From Funneliformis mosseae (taxonomy: Eukaryota; Glomeromycota; Glomeromycetes; Glomerales; Glomeraceae), in NCBI GenBank assembly GCA_910592005.1, contig CAJVPP010000474.1, positions 1 through 31,570 on the forward strand: DNA of 31,570 bases, read 5' to 3'. The translations under genes and the position numbers were made by a program. This document shows, piece after piece, positions 21,428-31,158 of the stretch. Within the stretch, counting starts at the first letter, position 1. Each line of letters opens with the position of its first letter. The notes beneath the pieces are model-generated. The model was not told the DNA's origin. It searched no databases and was given only the letters and a program-made list of their open reading frames with translations.

Positions 21428-22684
21428 ATGGCTATGACAGCAGACCAACTCAATGCGTTGATAACGCAAATTACAACCAGTATGACCAACGGATTTAATG
21501 GTATTAATATTCCAGCATCACCTGCAGCAGTAAGTTCTATTGTAAATGTTAATCCTTTTTATAAGAAAGACAGTGAAAATGCTCAAGAATGGATTGAAAT
21601 GTTCTTAAGAGCAAAAGAAGCTAATGGATGGCCAGACAATAGAAGAGTAGCAATTGCAGCAGGAATGTTAAGGGAAGAAGCAGCTGATTGGTATAATCTA
21701 GTAAGCAACACAATTAACAGATGGGATGGAGATGCAAACACAGGATTCAGAGAAAGATTCTTAACATGCTTCTCATCGCAAAAAAAATTACATAGATGAC
21801 AATATGAATTAATGAATCTGAAACAAGGAAATGAAAAGGTTGAAACCTATGCATCTAAATTTAAGAAGCTAGCAAATAGAGTAGATGCAGGAGGAATTCC
21901 AGATGCCTTTAAAGTACGAATGTTCTTGAATGGATTAAAAAAGGAATTAGCAACCTTAGTTATAATTCAAAATTCAGCTGATTTGGATGCTGCTATTACT
22001 CAAGCTAAAACTGTTGAAGCTGGAAGATATTATGCAATAGAATACGATTTTAGCAAGCTAAAAGTTGAAGATGACATTAAAAAATTGTTTAATCAATTTG
22101 AACAAATGGCTTTGAATCAAGTAAATATTATGATCGCATTAACCACTAATCCAGCTAAAAGAAAGAGTTACAATCCTGAAGGCAAATCAAGGAAGGAATT
22201 AATCTGTTCCAAATGTGAAGAAAAAGGTCATATAGCCAGACGATGTCTCTCAGAAAAAGTTCTACCACAAAATAACTGGAGAATCAGAAACAATAACCAA
22301 AATAGAAAGGAAGTAAATATGCTTGAATAAGAAATCTTTCCAGCGATTAAGAGAAAAAGATCTGAATCACAAAGAGAAAATAATACCAGACAAACTCGAT
22401 CTCAGACAATTAATGAATTAATGAAGATAATTAAACAAATACTCCAAACTGTGATAGATAATACTACTAAGCCTAGAAAGAGAATACCTAGAGGACCATC
22501 ACTTTTGGATAATATTGAACCTTATAACATTTGGGACGACCTTGTAAATATTAAAACTAATGTTAATATAAAACAAATGATACAATTTAGATTGCAGCAA
22601 TAAAAGCTTATTCAAGGAATGAGAAGACCTAAATTAGAAGGAAGTGTAGCATTTACTAACACTTCAGAAGAAGAAGAGTGAACT
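21428..22684 (+). pseudogene. gag: gag (capsid and nucleocapsid) of the gypsy element
   Basis: I start at the ATG at 21428 because the frame upstream of it begins only at a TTG and looks unlike gag. Residues around NPFYKKDSENAQEWIEMF, a WPDNRR segment and the AADWYN motif match the retrotransposon gag capsid domain. A CX2CX4HX4C zinc knuckle (22205-22246, CSKC...H...C) marks the nucleocapsid. The frame carries stops at 21797 (TGA), 22328 (TAA), 22601 (TAA) and 22679 (TGA) and then runs without a frame change into the protease, so gag and pol were probably one polyprotein. The gag product packages the RNA in virus-like particles. Confidence 0.85.
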
Positions 22685-23019
22685 ATGGCATTGAGATTTC
22701 ATGTTAAAATTAAGAAAAACCCTGTAACTGCAATTATTGATACAGAAGCTGCAGTAAGTATCATGACGCAAAGTTGATGAAGAAACTTGGATTAGATATT
22801 GATGAACCTTTGCAAATAATCATTATTACTGCAAATGGATAAAGAGAAAAGGCACTAGGAATAATTAAAAATGTGCCATTAATCATTCAAGGAATTCTTA
22901 TTAAAAATGACATTTCAAGTTATTGATTTGACTGATCAAACCTTATTATTAGGAATCGATTGGTACAAGAAAAACAAAGTTAATGTTGACTTTGAAAATA
23001 ATGAAATGATCTTTACCTT
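22685..23019 (+). pseudogene. Retropepsin-like aspartic protease of the gypsy element
   Basis: The domain follows gag in the same frame. The active-site motif that should read D-[ST]-G-A appears as DTEA at 22739-22750. The GAA at 22745-22747 differs from a Gly GGA codon by one G-to-A. Downstream come frame changes near 22770 and 22905, a TAA at 22840, and the flap-to-C-terminal segment ending with LLLGIDWYKKNKV, the typical LLGxDW motif of gypsy proteases. The catalytic Gly loss plus frameshifts mean no active protease. It would have cleaved the Gag-Pol polyprotein. Confidence 0.7.
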
Positions 23020-23249
23020 GGATTGAATAGAGCAATAGTTCCAATACAATGTGTAGTTAGAAAAAGAATTCGAGCTGTAATCATCGAGAATGAACTCGAT
23101 GAAAGGATTGAGCAAGAATTAGAATATGATGGTGAAAAAGAAACAGATAGCTATATCGTTGAGATTGAAGAATAAGAAGAAGATACTGACCTTTGGAATT
23201 AAGCCTAGGAGAAAGACTTAATTCAATCTTAGATTGACGAAGTAGAAGC

Positions 23250-23690
23250 ATATGAAGAAAAAGTTAACCACCTCAAATACATACTCAATATTTTGTATGA
23301 TAAAGATGGTATATTTCTCTCAATCAGAAAAAGAGAAGTTATATATGGAATGTGGCAATCTTCTGAAGGAAAGGTGGAAGTGAATGAGAATCTAATGAAA
23401 GCAATAATACGAGAAACTGAAGAAGAAACTGGAGTAAAAGTCAAGGAAGAAGACTTAGAATATCTCTTTAATGATCCAGAATTTAATTGCAATGTTTATA
23501 CTATAAAGATTTCTAAAGGAACTAGATTAAAACAAACAGAAGAAGATAAAAATAGACCTTAGATTCATCTCAGTTTTCTGAAATATGAAGAGATAGCTAA
23601 ATAAGGAAGGACTATCCCAACTCATACAACATTTATTAATGAAATATTGGATCGAATTGTATGGAATAACTTACCTAATAGTCTTGCAGA
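23250..23690 (+). pseudogene. Nudix hydrolase domain within the pol polyprotein
   Basis: Between the protease and the reverse transcriptase, in the same frame as the latter, lies a domain of about 140 codons. It holds a complete Nudix box at 23368-23436: Gly, five residues, Glu, seven residues, then RETEEETGV, matching GX5EX7REUXEEXGU with every signature residue present. The preceding strand (KDGIFLSIRKR) and GMWQ are also typical, as is a later strand ending in IHL. Nudix enzymes hydrolyse nucleoside diphosphates linked to another moiety; MutT types remove oxidised dNTPs. Stops at 23560 (TAG) and 23602 (TAA) break it. The Glu just before the Gly of the box (23365-23367) sits where many members have Gly, again a possible G-to-A. 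The substrate cannot be told from sequence. Confidence 0.75.
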
Positions 23691-23739
23691 AACTATGTAA
23701 GCAGAAACTGTGAAAGAGGAAGTTGTAACTCCAAAACAA

Positions 23740-24640
23740 CAAAAAGAAATTGACGTTCTAATAGAAGAAAATAAAGATAGATTTATCACTAATATCTCTG
23801 AAACTGGACAATCAACTAAAGTTGAAATAACTAATGTAGCTTGACACAAAATTGATACAAGAAATGCTGACTTAATTAGGAGAAATTACTATCAAATGAC
23901 AAAGGAAGAACAAGAATTTATTGATAGAGAAATTAAGAAGATGCTATGTGAAGGAATTATTTAAGCATCTGATAGTCTATAGACATCACCTGCAATTCTT
24001 GTGAAGAAAGCAAATGGAAAGAAAAGACTATGTATCAATTATAAAGGACTTAACAAACTTATAAGAAAAGATGCTTACCCTTTGCCTAGAATTAACGAAA
24101 TTTTAGAAAACCTAAATGGAGCAAAATGGTTCTAAACGTTCAATCTAATTAATGGATTCTGGCAAATTGAAATGAATCCTAAGGATAGAGAAAAAACTGT
24201 ATTCGTGATTAAAGGCAGACACTATGAATTTAATGTTATGCATTTTAGTCTATGTAACATCACAGCAACCTTTCAGAAAACAATGAATAAAGTATTAGAA
24301 GAATATATTGACCGATTTGTAGCAGTCTTCATTGATGACATTATCATTTATTCGAACAGTTTTGAAGAATATTGTGGATACCTTCAAATACTCTTTCACA
24401 AGTTGAGAAAAGAAAACCTTACGTTAAACAAAGAAAAATGTGAAATTTTCAAAAGAGAATTATGATTCTTAGGGTATAAAATTAATAAATATGGAATCTT
24501 ACTAGATTCTCAGAAAATAGAGAAAGTTCAAGAATTTCCTATGCCAAAGAATATGAGACAAATTAAAGGATTTCTTGGTTTGGCATTATATTATCAAAAA
24601 TTTATCAAGGATTTCTCAAAAATTGCTAAACCTCTGAATA
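23740..24640 (+). pseudogene. Reverse transcriptase of the gypsy element
   Basis: Motifs appear in order: HKIDT near 23845, SPAILVKKANGKKR (RT block 1), DAYPLPRI, the FNLINGFWQIEM block, the FSLCN...ATFQ block, and the catalytic FIDD at 24328-24339 (normally [YF]xDD), followed by IIIYS. Then comes the connection LTLNKEKC and FLGY. The frame is uninterrupted by shifts but carries stops at 23842, 23962, 23980, 24133 and 24463. All can be explained by one transition from a Gln, Trp or Arg codon. The enzyme would copy the element RNA into DNA. Confidence 0.9.
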
Positions 24641-25125
24641 ACTTGATGAAGAAAGGAGTTAAATATGACTGGACCAATAAATGTCAAAATGCATTTGTAA
24701 TCTTGAAAGGAAAACTGATGCAAGCTCCAATATTAGGATATCCTGACTTTGACAAAATGTTTTATTTTTTCACTGATACCTTTGGAATTGGACTAGGAGC
24801 TGTACTTGCATAAAAGAACGACTAAGGAAAAGAGAAAGTGATCGCTTATGCAAGTAGAACCCTTAATATTCATGAACAAAACTATAGTGCTCAAGAATTA
24901 GAATGTCTAGCAATTAACTGGCAGTTGAATACTTTCATTATTACACTTCCTTAAAATCTTTTATCTTAGTAACTAATAATGCAGCATTGAAATAGTTACA
25001 AACTCAACTGTGAAAAATTGAATCAAAAGAGCTAGATAGTTATTAAATCTTTAGCAATATACATTTCAAGTTCAATACCATTCAGGAAAAAATAACGCAA
25101 ATGCTGACGTCTTATCCAGAATTGA
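24641..25125 (+). pseudogene. RNase H domain of the gypsy element
   Basis: The domain begins after the KIAKPLNNLMKKG tether. The first catalytic Asp is in FFTDTF (usually FTDAS). GLGAVLA and VIAYASRTLN follow, then the Glu in YSAQELECLA. The end of the domain has GKNNANADVLSRI, the common close of gypsy RNase H. Stops at 24811 and 24823 replace probable Gln codons, and frame changes occur near 24945 and 25050. The enzyme would degrade the RNA strand during reverse transcription. Confidence 0.8.
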
Positions 25126-25740
25126 CTCTAATAATAATGAAGATTCTGATAAAATTGTGAAAACTTACATGATTTCTATACAAACTGATGAAAATTTTGA
25201 TGAATCAGAAGAAAAGGAAATCCAATGGCATATCTCTTCACCAGAAAATAGTGTAGAAGAAAATGATACTGAAGCTTACTTTGAGTAAGAATTAATGAAT
25301 CAATTTGAAAATCACTCATTGATTATTATTGGATACCAATGTCTAAAAGATGAAATGATCGAAATTTACAAAGAAAATATTAAAGTTAAATAAGTAATTG
25401 CAAATCAACCAATTACCAAAGGAGGTTCTAAATGTACTAACTTTTGTAATATTAAAAACTATTACATTCACACATATTGTAAGACATACAAATGTAATTT
25501 ACCTTATGAAATCATTTTTCATAATTGTATTATTGGAATCGAACATGGCAAAATTTATCCTGACATGAACCCTAATTATTTAACTAATAACTTATGGTGA
25601 ACTGAATCCTTACTTATTTAACAAGAAAATGTTTATGCACAATTATTCGCTATACTTCAATAATTTTATCCTATCATCAACAAAATAACAGAATGAAAGC
25701 GAAAATGTCAACATTGTGATTGATAGCTCAAGTTTAAAAA
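25126..25740 (+). pseudogene. Extra Cys/His-rich region between RNase H and integrase
   Basis: About 200 codons separate the end of RNase H from the integrase head, more than a simple linker. The first part is acidic. The second part (25433-25717) has C-x3-C, H-x2-C-x4-C, H-x-C and a final CQHC, with a PDMNPN stretch between, which suggests one or two zinc-binding modules. Stops at 25286, 25391, 25598, 25619, 25661, 25694, 25721 and 25724 all fit lost Gln or Trp codons. I do not recognise a named family. A targeting or nucleic-acid-binding role is only a guess. Confidence 0.5.
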
Positions 25741-25754
25741 TGGAATAAAATTGA

Positions 25755-27465
25755 TATAATCAACTTAAACAATATTTAATTACATCAAATTTACCAAATG
25801 ATAAGAAATTAGCCGAACAAATTATCAGACAATCAAAACATTTTGTTATCATAGAAAATCAACTTTATAAAAGAAATAAGAAAAATCTGAGAAGCTATTT
25901 TAAAGTATTGAAAACAAATGAAATAGAAATGATACTTTTTGCAACACATAATTATCCTACCGGTAGACATATAGGAACAGAAAAAGTTTTTGAAAAGATT
26001 AAAGAAAATTATTATTGACCGCAAATATTCAAAAACATTACAAATTACATTAAATCCTGTGATTCTTATCAAAGAAGAGGAAAACTCTTAAAAAACAGTA
26101 CTTTATTACATCCAATACCAGTAGAAAAGCCTTTTGAGAAAATAGGAATAGATTTTGTAGGACCATTACCATTAACTAACAAAGGAAATCATTATATAAT
26201 CATTGTTAAGCTTAAACACTACATTATTAAGATAACAAAGCTTATTTGCTAATAGGGAGTTTAAGTTGTAAATTATGAAAGAAATAAACACAAATTTATT
26301 TAAGTTGAAGGGTCAGGTTGTCTTTATTGATGATTTATATTTTAAGGAAATAGATATTGACTAAGATATAGTTTTTATGTTATTAAGATTATACTTTATT
26401 AATTATACGATTGAAACTTGTTAGTTTGTCAAGGTGACAATACAGGATATTTATATAAAATACAATTATAAGATAGAGATAATAAATATAATAGTGAAAG
26501 TAAATATAACTATGAAAATAAAGATAATAAATAAAATAATGATAAACGTTATAATAATGAAAATGAATATCATAATGATAACCATGATAGCAGTGAAATC
26601 AGTGAAAACAATGATCACAATTTTCCTGGTGATCATTGATGACGTTAGTTAGCGCAGTCATTTAGTTGCGCAAATGGATTATCACTAACATTGTAGCTAC
26701 AGATTATTTAACTAAATAGCCTGAAGCAAATGCAACCCCAGCAAATGATGTAAAAACAGTTGTAGAATTTATTTATGAAAATATAATTTGCTGATATGGA
26801 TGCCTAAATTATATACTTTCTGATAGAGGAACACATTTTAGAAACCAAGTAGTATAAGGTTTAATAAATAAATTCGAAATTAAACATCTATTATTAACAC
26901 TGTATCATTCTCAAACTAATGGATTAGTTAAGCAATTTAACAAGACCTTGTGCAAGTCTATAGCGAAAGTAACAAAAAATTTACAAGAATAGGATAGCGC
27001 TATAAATTCTGTTTTATTTGTATATCAAACTGCGAAAAATTCTACTACAAAATTTACACTGTTCTATTTAACTTATAGAAGAGAAGCGAGATTACTAATT
27101 ACTGCTCTTGAAAATGAAACTTTGGAAATAAATTTGGAAAGCTTAGAAGAAAATAGGCAACAAGTAATAGAAAATGTAACAAAGGCATAAAGAAAGTAAA
27201 AGAAGCGACATGACTCAAAATCAAGCGATCAATTGAATTTAAAATTGGAGATTAAGTTCTTTTATACAATGCTGCCAAAAAGAAAATTTGGACTGGAAAA
27301 TTGAAAGAAAAATGAAAAGGACCATTCTATATCCATGATATACTACTCAATGGAGTGTACAAATTGAGATCTACTAAAGGACAAATTCTTAGAACACCAA
27401 TCAATGCAAGTTTACTAAAAATCTATCATGATCAACAGAATTGGAATCCTGTAATCTATGTTTGA
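25755..27465 (+). pseudogene. Integrase of the gypsy element, interrupted
   Basis: The N-terminal zinc-binding segment reads H-x6-H and then C-D-S-Y (26058-26069), where the last residue should be Cys; TAT there is one G-to-A away from TGT. The core has IGIDFVGPLP (first Asp), LSDRGTHF (second Asp) and GLVKQFNKTL. The last normally reads G-x-V-E-R-F-N, so the catalytic Glu is Lys (AAG, 26930-26932) and Arg is Gln. A C-terminal SH3-like segment (KGPFYI, LLNGVYKLR) ends at TGA 27463. A 483-bp insertion at 26207-26689 splits the core. The enzyme is dead as it stands. Confidence 0.85.
26202..26694. mobile_element. 483-bp insertion in the integrase with 5-bp ATTGT duplication
   Basis: Removing 26207-26689 restores the integrase reading across HYIIIV and ATDYLTK. 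ATTGT occurs immediately on both sides (26202-26206 and 26690-26694), as expected of a target-site duplication; a 3-bp ATT duplication with GTTA/TAAC ends is an alternative reading. The insert has no clear terminal repeats. It contains an Asn/Asp/Tyr-rich frame with a few TAA codons and another frame with VVFIDDLYFKEIDID. I cannot assign a family. It may be a solo LTR, a MITE or a captured gene piece. Confidence 0.65.
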
Positions 27466-27548
27466 GTAAATAAACTAGAAAATATAAAAGGATGCTGATT
27501 AGACCTTGAACCTCAATTTTCCTGAAAATTTTCAAAAATTTCTAACAA

Positions 27549-27881
27549 ATGAGTCACTTCGTAAGAAAATATCGATAAGACATTGAAAATGTTGAAAAAG
27601 TCAATAACATACTAAAAGAAAATGATATCAAGTTACTTTTGATAATTATTGACCTCTGGAAAAAGATCAAGTCAGACAAATTAATGGATTTAATAGACAA
27701 AATCTACCAGGAAGAAGAATCTGTGAAAAATGAAATTTTTGAAGAACTTCTGTAAAAAAGAAAAATGCAAAAGGAATATGCTCAAGAAGTAGGAATTACC
27801 CCTACAATATTGTCTAAAAGAATTAAAAGAAGAAAGAAAAATTCTTCGATGGAGCTCAAATCTAAGAAGAAAGAAATGTAG
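27549..27881 (+). pseudogene. Third ORF downstream of integrase, possible helix-turn-helix protein
   Basis: An ATG 84 bases after the integrase stop opens a frame of about 110 codons, read through stops at 27576 and 27753 (both TAA, Gln-like), to TAG codons at 27879 and 27882. The first half is helical and charged (DIENVEKVNNILKEND, IIDLWKKIKSDKLMDLIDKI). The end (about 27765-27845) reads KEYAQEVGITPTILSKRIKRRKK, spelled here in parts; its pattern of helix, GI, helix, basic tail suggests a helix-turn-helix DNA-binding unit. I recognise no family. A regulatory or targeting role is an inference. Confidence 0.4.
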
Positions 27882-27920
27882 TAGGTAAAATTTTAGATAG
27901 ATTTAATTGATAGAATATAA

Positions 27921-28130
27921 AGTTAATTTTATTGCCATGTAAATCTTCTATGAAGATTATTTTGTCCATTTTATTGCCATTGATCAATTATGTAAATCCT
28001 TAGATGTCAATTTTATTGCTTTCGATAATCACATAGATCATAGATATCCATTTAGTTGCTTGCAGATCTGGTAATTTTATTGACACAGCAATTTTATTGC
28101 CTAGCGAAATAGCAACTTTATTTCCTTGAA
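27921..28130. repeat. AATTTTATTGCC motif repeated in the LTR U3
   Basis: Seven near-copies of AATTTTATTGCC occur within about 210 bases (for example at 27924, 27966, 28011, 28071 and 28091). The pattern resembles an array of regulatory sites upstream of the LTR TATA box. Confidence 0.6.
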
Positions 28131-28169
28131 TATATTTAATTTAGTTTATTTTATTATTTATTTAATATG

Positions 28170-28177
28170 TATAAATA
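28170..28177 (+). promoter_or_regulatory. Candidate LTR TATA box
   Basis: TATAAATA lies inside the probable LTR, downstream of the U3 motif array and before the AGTCTCAGCACT region. This placement fits a retrotransposon promoter, though TATA-like words are common in this DNA. Confidence 0.35.
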
Positions 28178-28701
28178 TCTCTGTATTTTCTATGAGTCTC
28201 AGCACTAACAAGATCTTAATCTTTTAGGTACTGAACTTATATATTATATTAATAAAGGAGTATAATTAACTAAGTATAAAACTTATCCTTCGCAAAACTC
28301 TTTGAAACTGTTATAAATTATCTGTGATCCTTTGCATTTGTGCAAACCCTTTTGTTAGTTAACTTATTATATGATATTGTATTGATTTGCTGTATTGACT
28401 TAGAGTTTCTAAAGCGTAATCTCTGAAATATCTTTGAGTTATCTTTGTGTTTATTTTGTGTTTATAACACATATTTATTATTGAGAATAATTCTTCGACG
28501 TTATTGTGAATTCTCACCCGTGATTCCTTAAGTAATTGTCTTAGTTTTATTTACCCTTTGAGATTTTATTTGAAGCTACAAAATCTAACGTAATAATGTG
28601 AACTAGGATTTAAGTTTTCTTGTGACAAAAATATGAAAAAAATACTTCAATTATCATATATATAAAGTATAGATCAACTTTATTTTCTATTAAAAAATAC
28701 T

Positions 28702-30487
28702 ATGATAACAGTATATTTAACAACTGATCTTTAGACTGCAAAATCTCAACATGGTTATCTTAATATAATTGCAGTTTGATTAACTTCTGATTTTAAATTT
28801 CAAGAAGCTTTATTGATATATAATTACCTTTCTTATTCTCATACTGATAAAGTTATAAGTTATGAATTATTTCAAATTTAAATGAATGGCATTTAACTTT
28901 AACAGCTTTTACTATAGCAACTGATAATAGAGCAAACATGATAAAGGCAATTTGTTTATTAAGTGAAAATTATATTAATTCAATTCAATGCCAACCTTGT
29001 GTTGCACTTACTTTGCAACTTTTAGTATTAGAGAATTTAAAATAATGTAAAGTATTTCATACTGAAGAGTAAAAAGTTTACAATCTTTTTTTCAATTATC
29101 TAAACAAGCTCAACAACTTTTAGAAGCATAACAAAATTCTTAATCAAATACTTTATTCAATGATGAATATACAAATCTACTTAATATTTTAACTGATGTA
29201 AAAACTAGGTGGAATTCTACATATTATGCATGAAAACAAATTTTAGAATTACATAAATCTATAAAATTTGTATTTGCTAAATTACTTTCAAAATCTGATT
29301 CAATATCATAAAGAGAAGGTGAAAAGTTAGAATGATTATACTTAAATTTAAATGAAAAAGAGTAAGTTGATTTTTATTTATAAAATATTTTTATAAATTA
29401 GAAAAAATATATAATTTAAAAATATTAATAATAATTATTTATAAAATAATATAATTTATTTATTTAATAAAATTTAATAGATTTCTTTAAGAAATAATCA
29501 ATATATTAGAGCCATTTAAACATATGATACGTCAAATTTGTGATGCAATTTATCAACATTTAGCTTTATTAATCTATATATGTATTTACTTAAAAATTCC
29601 TTTACATCACGTGAAGAAATTGAAGAATCTTTTGATACTTACCTTGAATTAATTTATTGTTCCATTAGTAATGAAGAAGAAGATGATAATATAGTTAGTG
29701 ATGATAAGTATATTCCATCAGGTAGATCAAGATAGCATTGGCAATATGCATATTATCATTTTTATTAACGAATGGTAAATAAGAAAAATAAAAGTGAACA
29801 AGGTTAAGGTAAATTAGCAAAAGAAAATATTGAAGTTTAACATTTAATTCAAATAAAATTAGTTTAGATAATATAAATACTGTAGAATATTTATCTCCAG
29901 TAGATACTAGTAATTTGCTTTAAAAAGTTCATGCAGCCATTTTTTTATCTTTGGATAAACTTTGGACAATTTCATTTGATATTATACTTATAGTAATACT
30001 TTTAGATCCACATTTTAAAACTTTTGAATGGTGTAAGAAAGATGGTAAAGTTAAAGCTGAAATATTAGTTTAAGAGTTATATAATGATATAAAACAGGAT
30101 CTTTTACCTAAAAATAATGAAAATTTATTTAGCAATCCATCATTATTAGATGATAGTGATATTTTTAAAACATTAGAAGGTGATGTGCCATTAAAAGGAG
30201 AGGAGGATGATAAGATAAGTTTATATTTACAAGAAAGAAAAATTGGACTAAATGACGATCTATTAAAATAGTGAATAGTTAATAAGAATAATTTTCTGAT
30301 TTTAGCACAGATTGTATGAAAGTATTTATCAATTCCTATAACATAAGTTTCTAGTAAACAATTATTCTCAGATGCAGATAATCAAATTACTGCTAAACAA
30401 ACTCAACTTTTTCTAGACTTAGTAAATAAGATACTATTTTTGAAAAAAAATAGTGTTCATTTTGATATATTTTCTCCATTAGAATAA
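28702..30487 (+). pseudogene. hAT-family transposase, 5'-truncated, with one intron
   Basis: Exons 28702-29361 and 29481-30487 are joined across a 119-nt intron (GTAAGT...TTTAATAG) that keeps the frame into EIINILEPFKHM. Family landmarks are LTTDL.TA (first catalytic Asp), ATDNRANMIKAI, TRWNSTYY, LLDPHFK and the C-terminal dimerisation region. The BED zinc finger and roughly the first 200-250 residues are absent. Stops at many places (TAA/TAG at Gln-like, TGA/TAG at Trp-like positions) and frame changes near 28880, 29050, 29575 and 29840 disable it. In the C-terminal motif, normally SERxFSxAG, the residues are K, Q and D (30356-30361, 30377-30379), each one G-to-A away from the consensus codon. 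It would have cut and pasted the hAT element. Confidence 0.85.
29362..29480 (+). other. Intron in the hAT transposase
   Basis: Starts GTAAGTTG and ends TTTAATAG, and is almost pure AT. Removing its 119 bases joins GA to A, restoring a Glu codon and the family reading. The preserved intron shows this copy moved as DNA and not through an RNA intermediate. Confidence 0.65.
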
Positions 30488-30565
30488 TTGAAATATAATA
30501 GAAAATGTATTTTACATTTAATAAAAAACTTTATAAATAAATTGATTATATATCTAACATCATAA

Positions 30566-30720
30566 AAAATTTAAAATTGAATTGATTCAAACTGGTTCTT
30601 TGAATCAGTTTCAATTCAGGCTGAACACTTGAATTGATCTAGTTATTGATTGCAACTAGTTTAAACTAGGTCAAATTTTTTGAAAATATTTAAAACTGGT
30701 TTTTAGAAATAGAATCAATT
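30566..30720. repeat. AACTGGTT-type repeats, probable hAT 3' end
   Basis: Short direct and inverted copies of TTGAATTGATT, AACTGGTT and ACTAGTTTAAACTAG cluster just after the transposase. Subterminal repeats of this sort are usual in hAT elements. The exact terminus and its 8-bp target duplication could not be fixed because the left end is missing. Confidence 0.45.
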
Positions 30721-31158
30721 TCAATCTTTAGTCCTAAATGTAAATTAGTTAAAAAAATAAGGATAGATAGGCATATATTATTCACAAATCTTTTATACCG
30801 GCAAAAAAAAATTTTTATTTGTTCGTATCAAGCATTCTAAAATAGTTTTCTGATTAATAAGTATGTAGGTATTTCAGATTATTTGAGAAATGAATTAGTA
30901 AGTTATGACAAGATAAAGTTTTATTAAAATTTTTATATTTAACTATATTTAACCTTCAAAATCGTTTATATTTGATTAAATTCTGTTCTTAAAACTTTGT
31001 GGATACTTTAAAAATTCTTAAACCTATTGAATTTCATTCTCATTTCATTATATTTATTGGCATGGTCATAAAAGAGAATTTTTAGGATAATTTAAATTAA
31101 AACTAGGTAATATCTATAAAATAGTTTTCCTGTGCTTTTTATAATAAATAAATATTAT

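Larger units (their letters stand above)
21300..28627 (+). mobile_element. Decayed Ty3/gypsy retrotransposon with a Nudix domain
   Basis: In order on the plus strand: gag with a zinc knuckle, retropepsin, Nudix hydrolase domain, reverse transcriptase, RNase H, a Cys/His-rich region, integrase, a small extra ORF and a probable 3' LTR. The RT-RNase H-integrase order identifies Ty3/gypsy. No 5' LTR or primer-binding site was found, so the left boundary is uncertain. The coding region has about two dozen in-frame stops and a handful of frameshifts (near 22770, 22905, 23020, 24945, 25050, 25750). The integrase is interrupted by a 483-bp insertion. In the best-preserved 1.9 kb (23020-24930) there are 14 stops and no frameshift. 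It is almost certainly not autonomous now. Confidence 0.9.
27877..28627 (+). repeat. Probable 3' LTR
   Basis: A purine-rich tract AAGAAGAAAGAAA at 27864-27876 is followed by TGTAG, and the region can be closed at GTGACA (28627), giving TG...CA ends about 751 bp apart. It contains tandem U3 motifs, a TATAAATA at 28170-28177 and a U5-like tail. The partner 5' LTR is absent from the window, so the ends are provisional. Confidence 0.45.

Noticed and set aside
23229..23849. Minus-strand frames opposite the Nudix region
   Set aside because: They are shadows of the pol frame, which carries the clear domain motifs.
26434..26652. 72-codon Ile/Met-rich plus frame in the integrase insertion
   Set aside because: It is a frame shadow of an Asn/Asp-rich repeat. 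Composition is extreme and there is no family signal.
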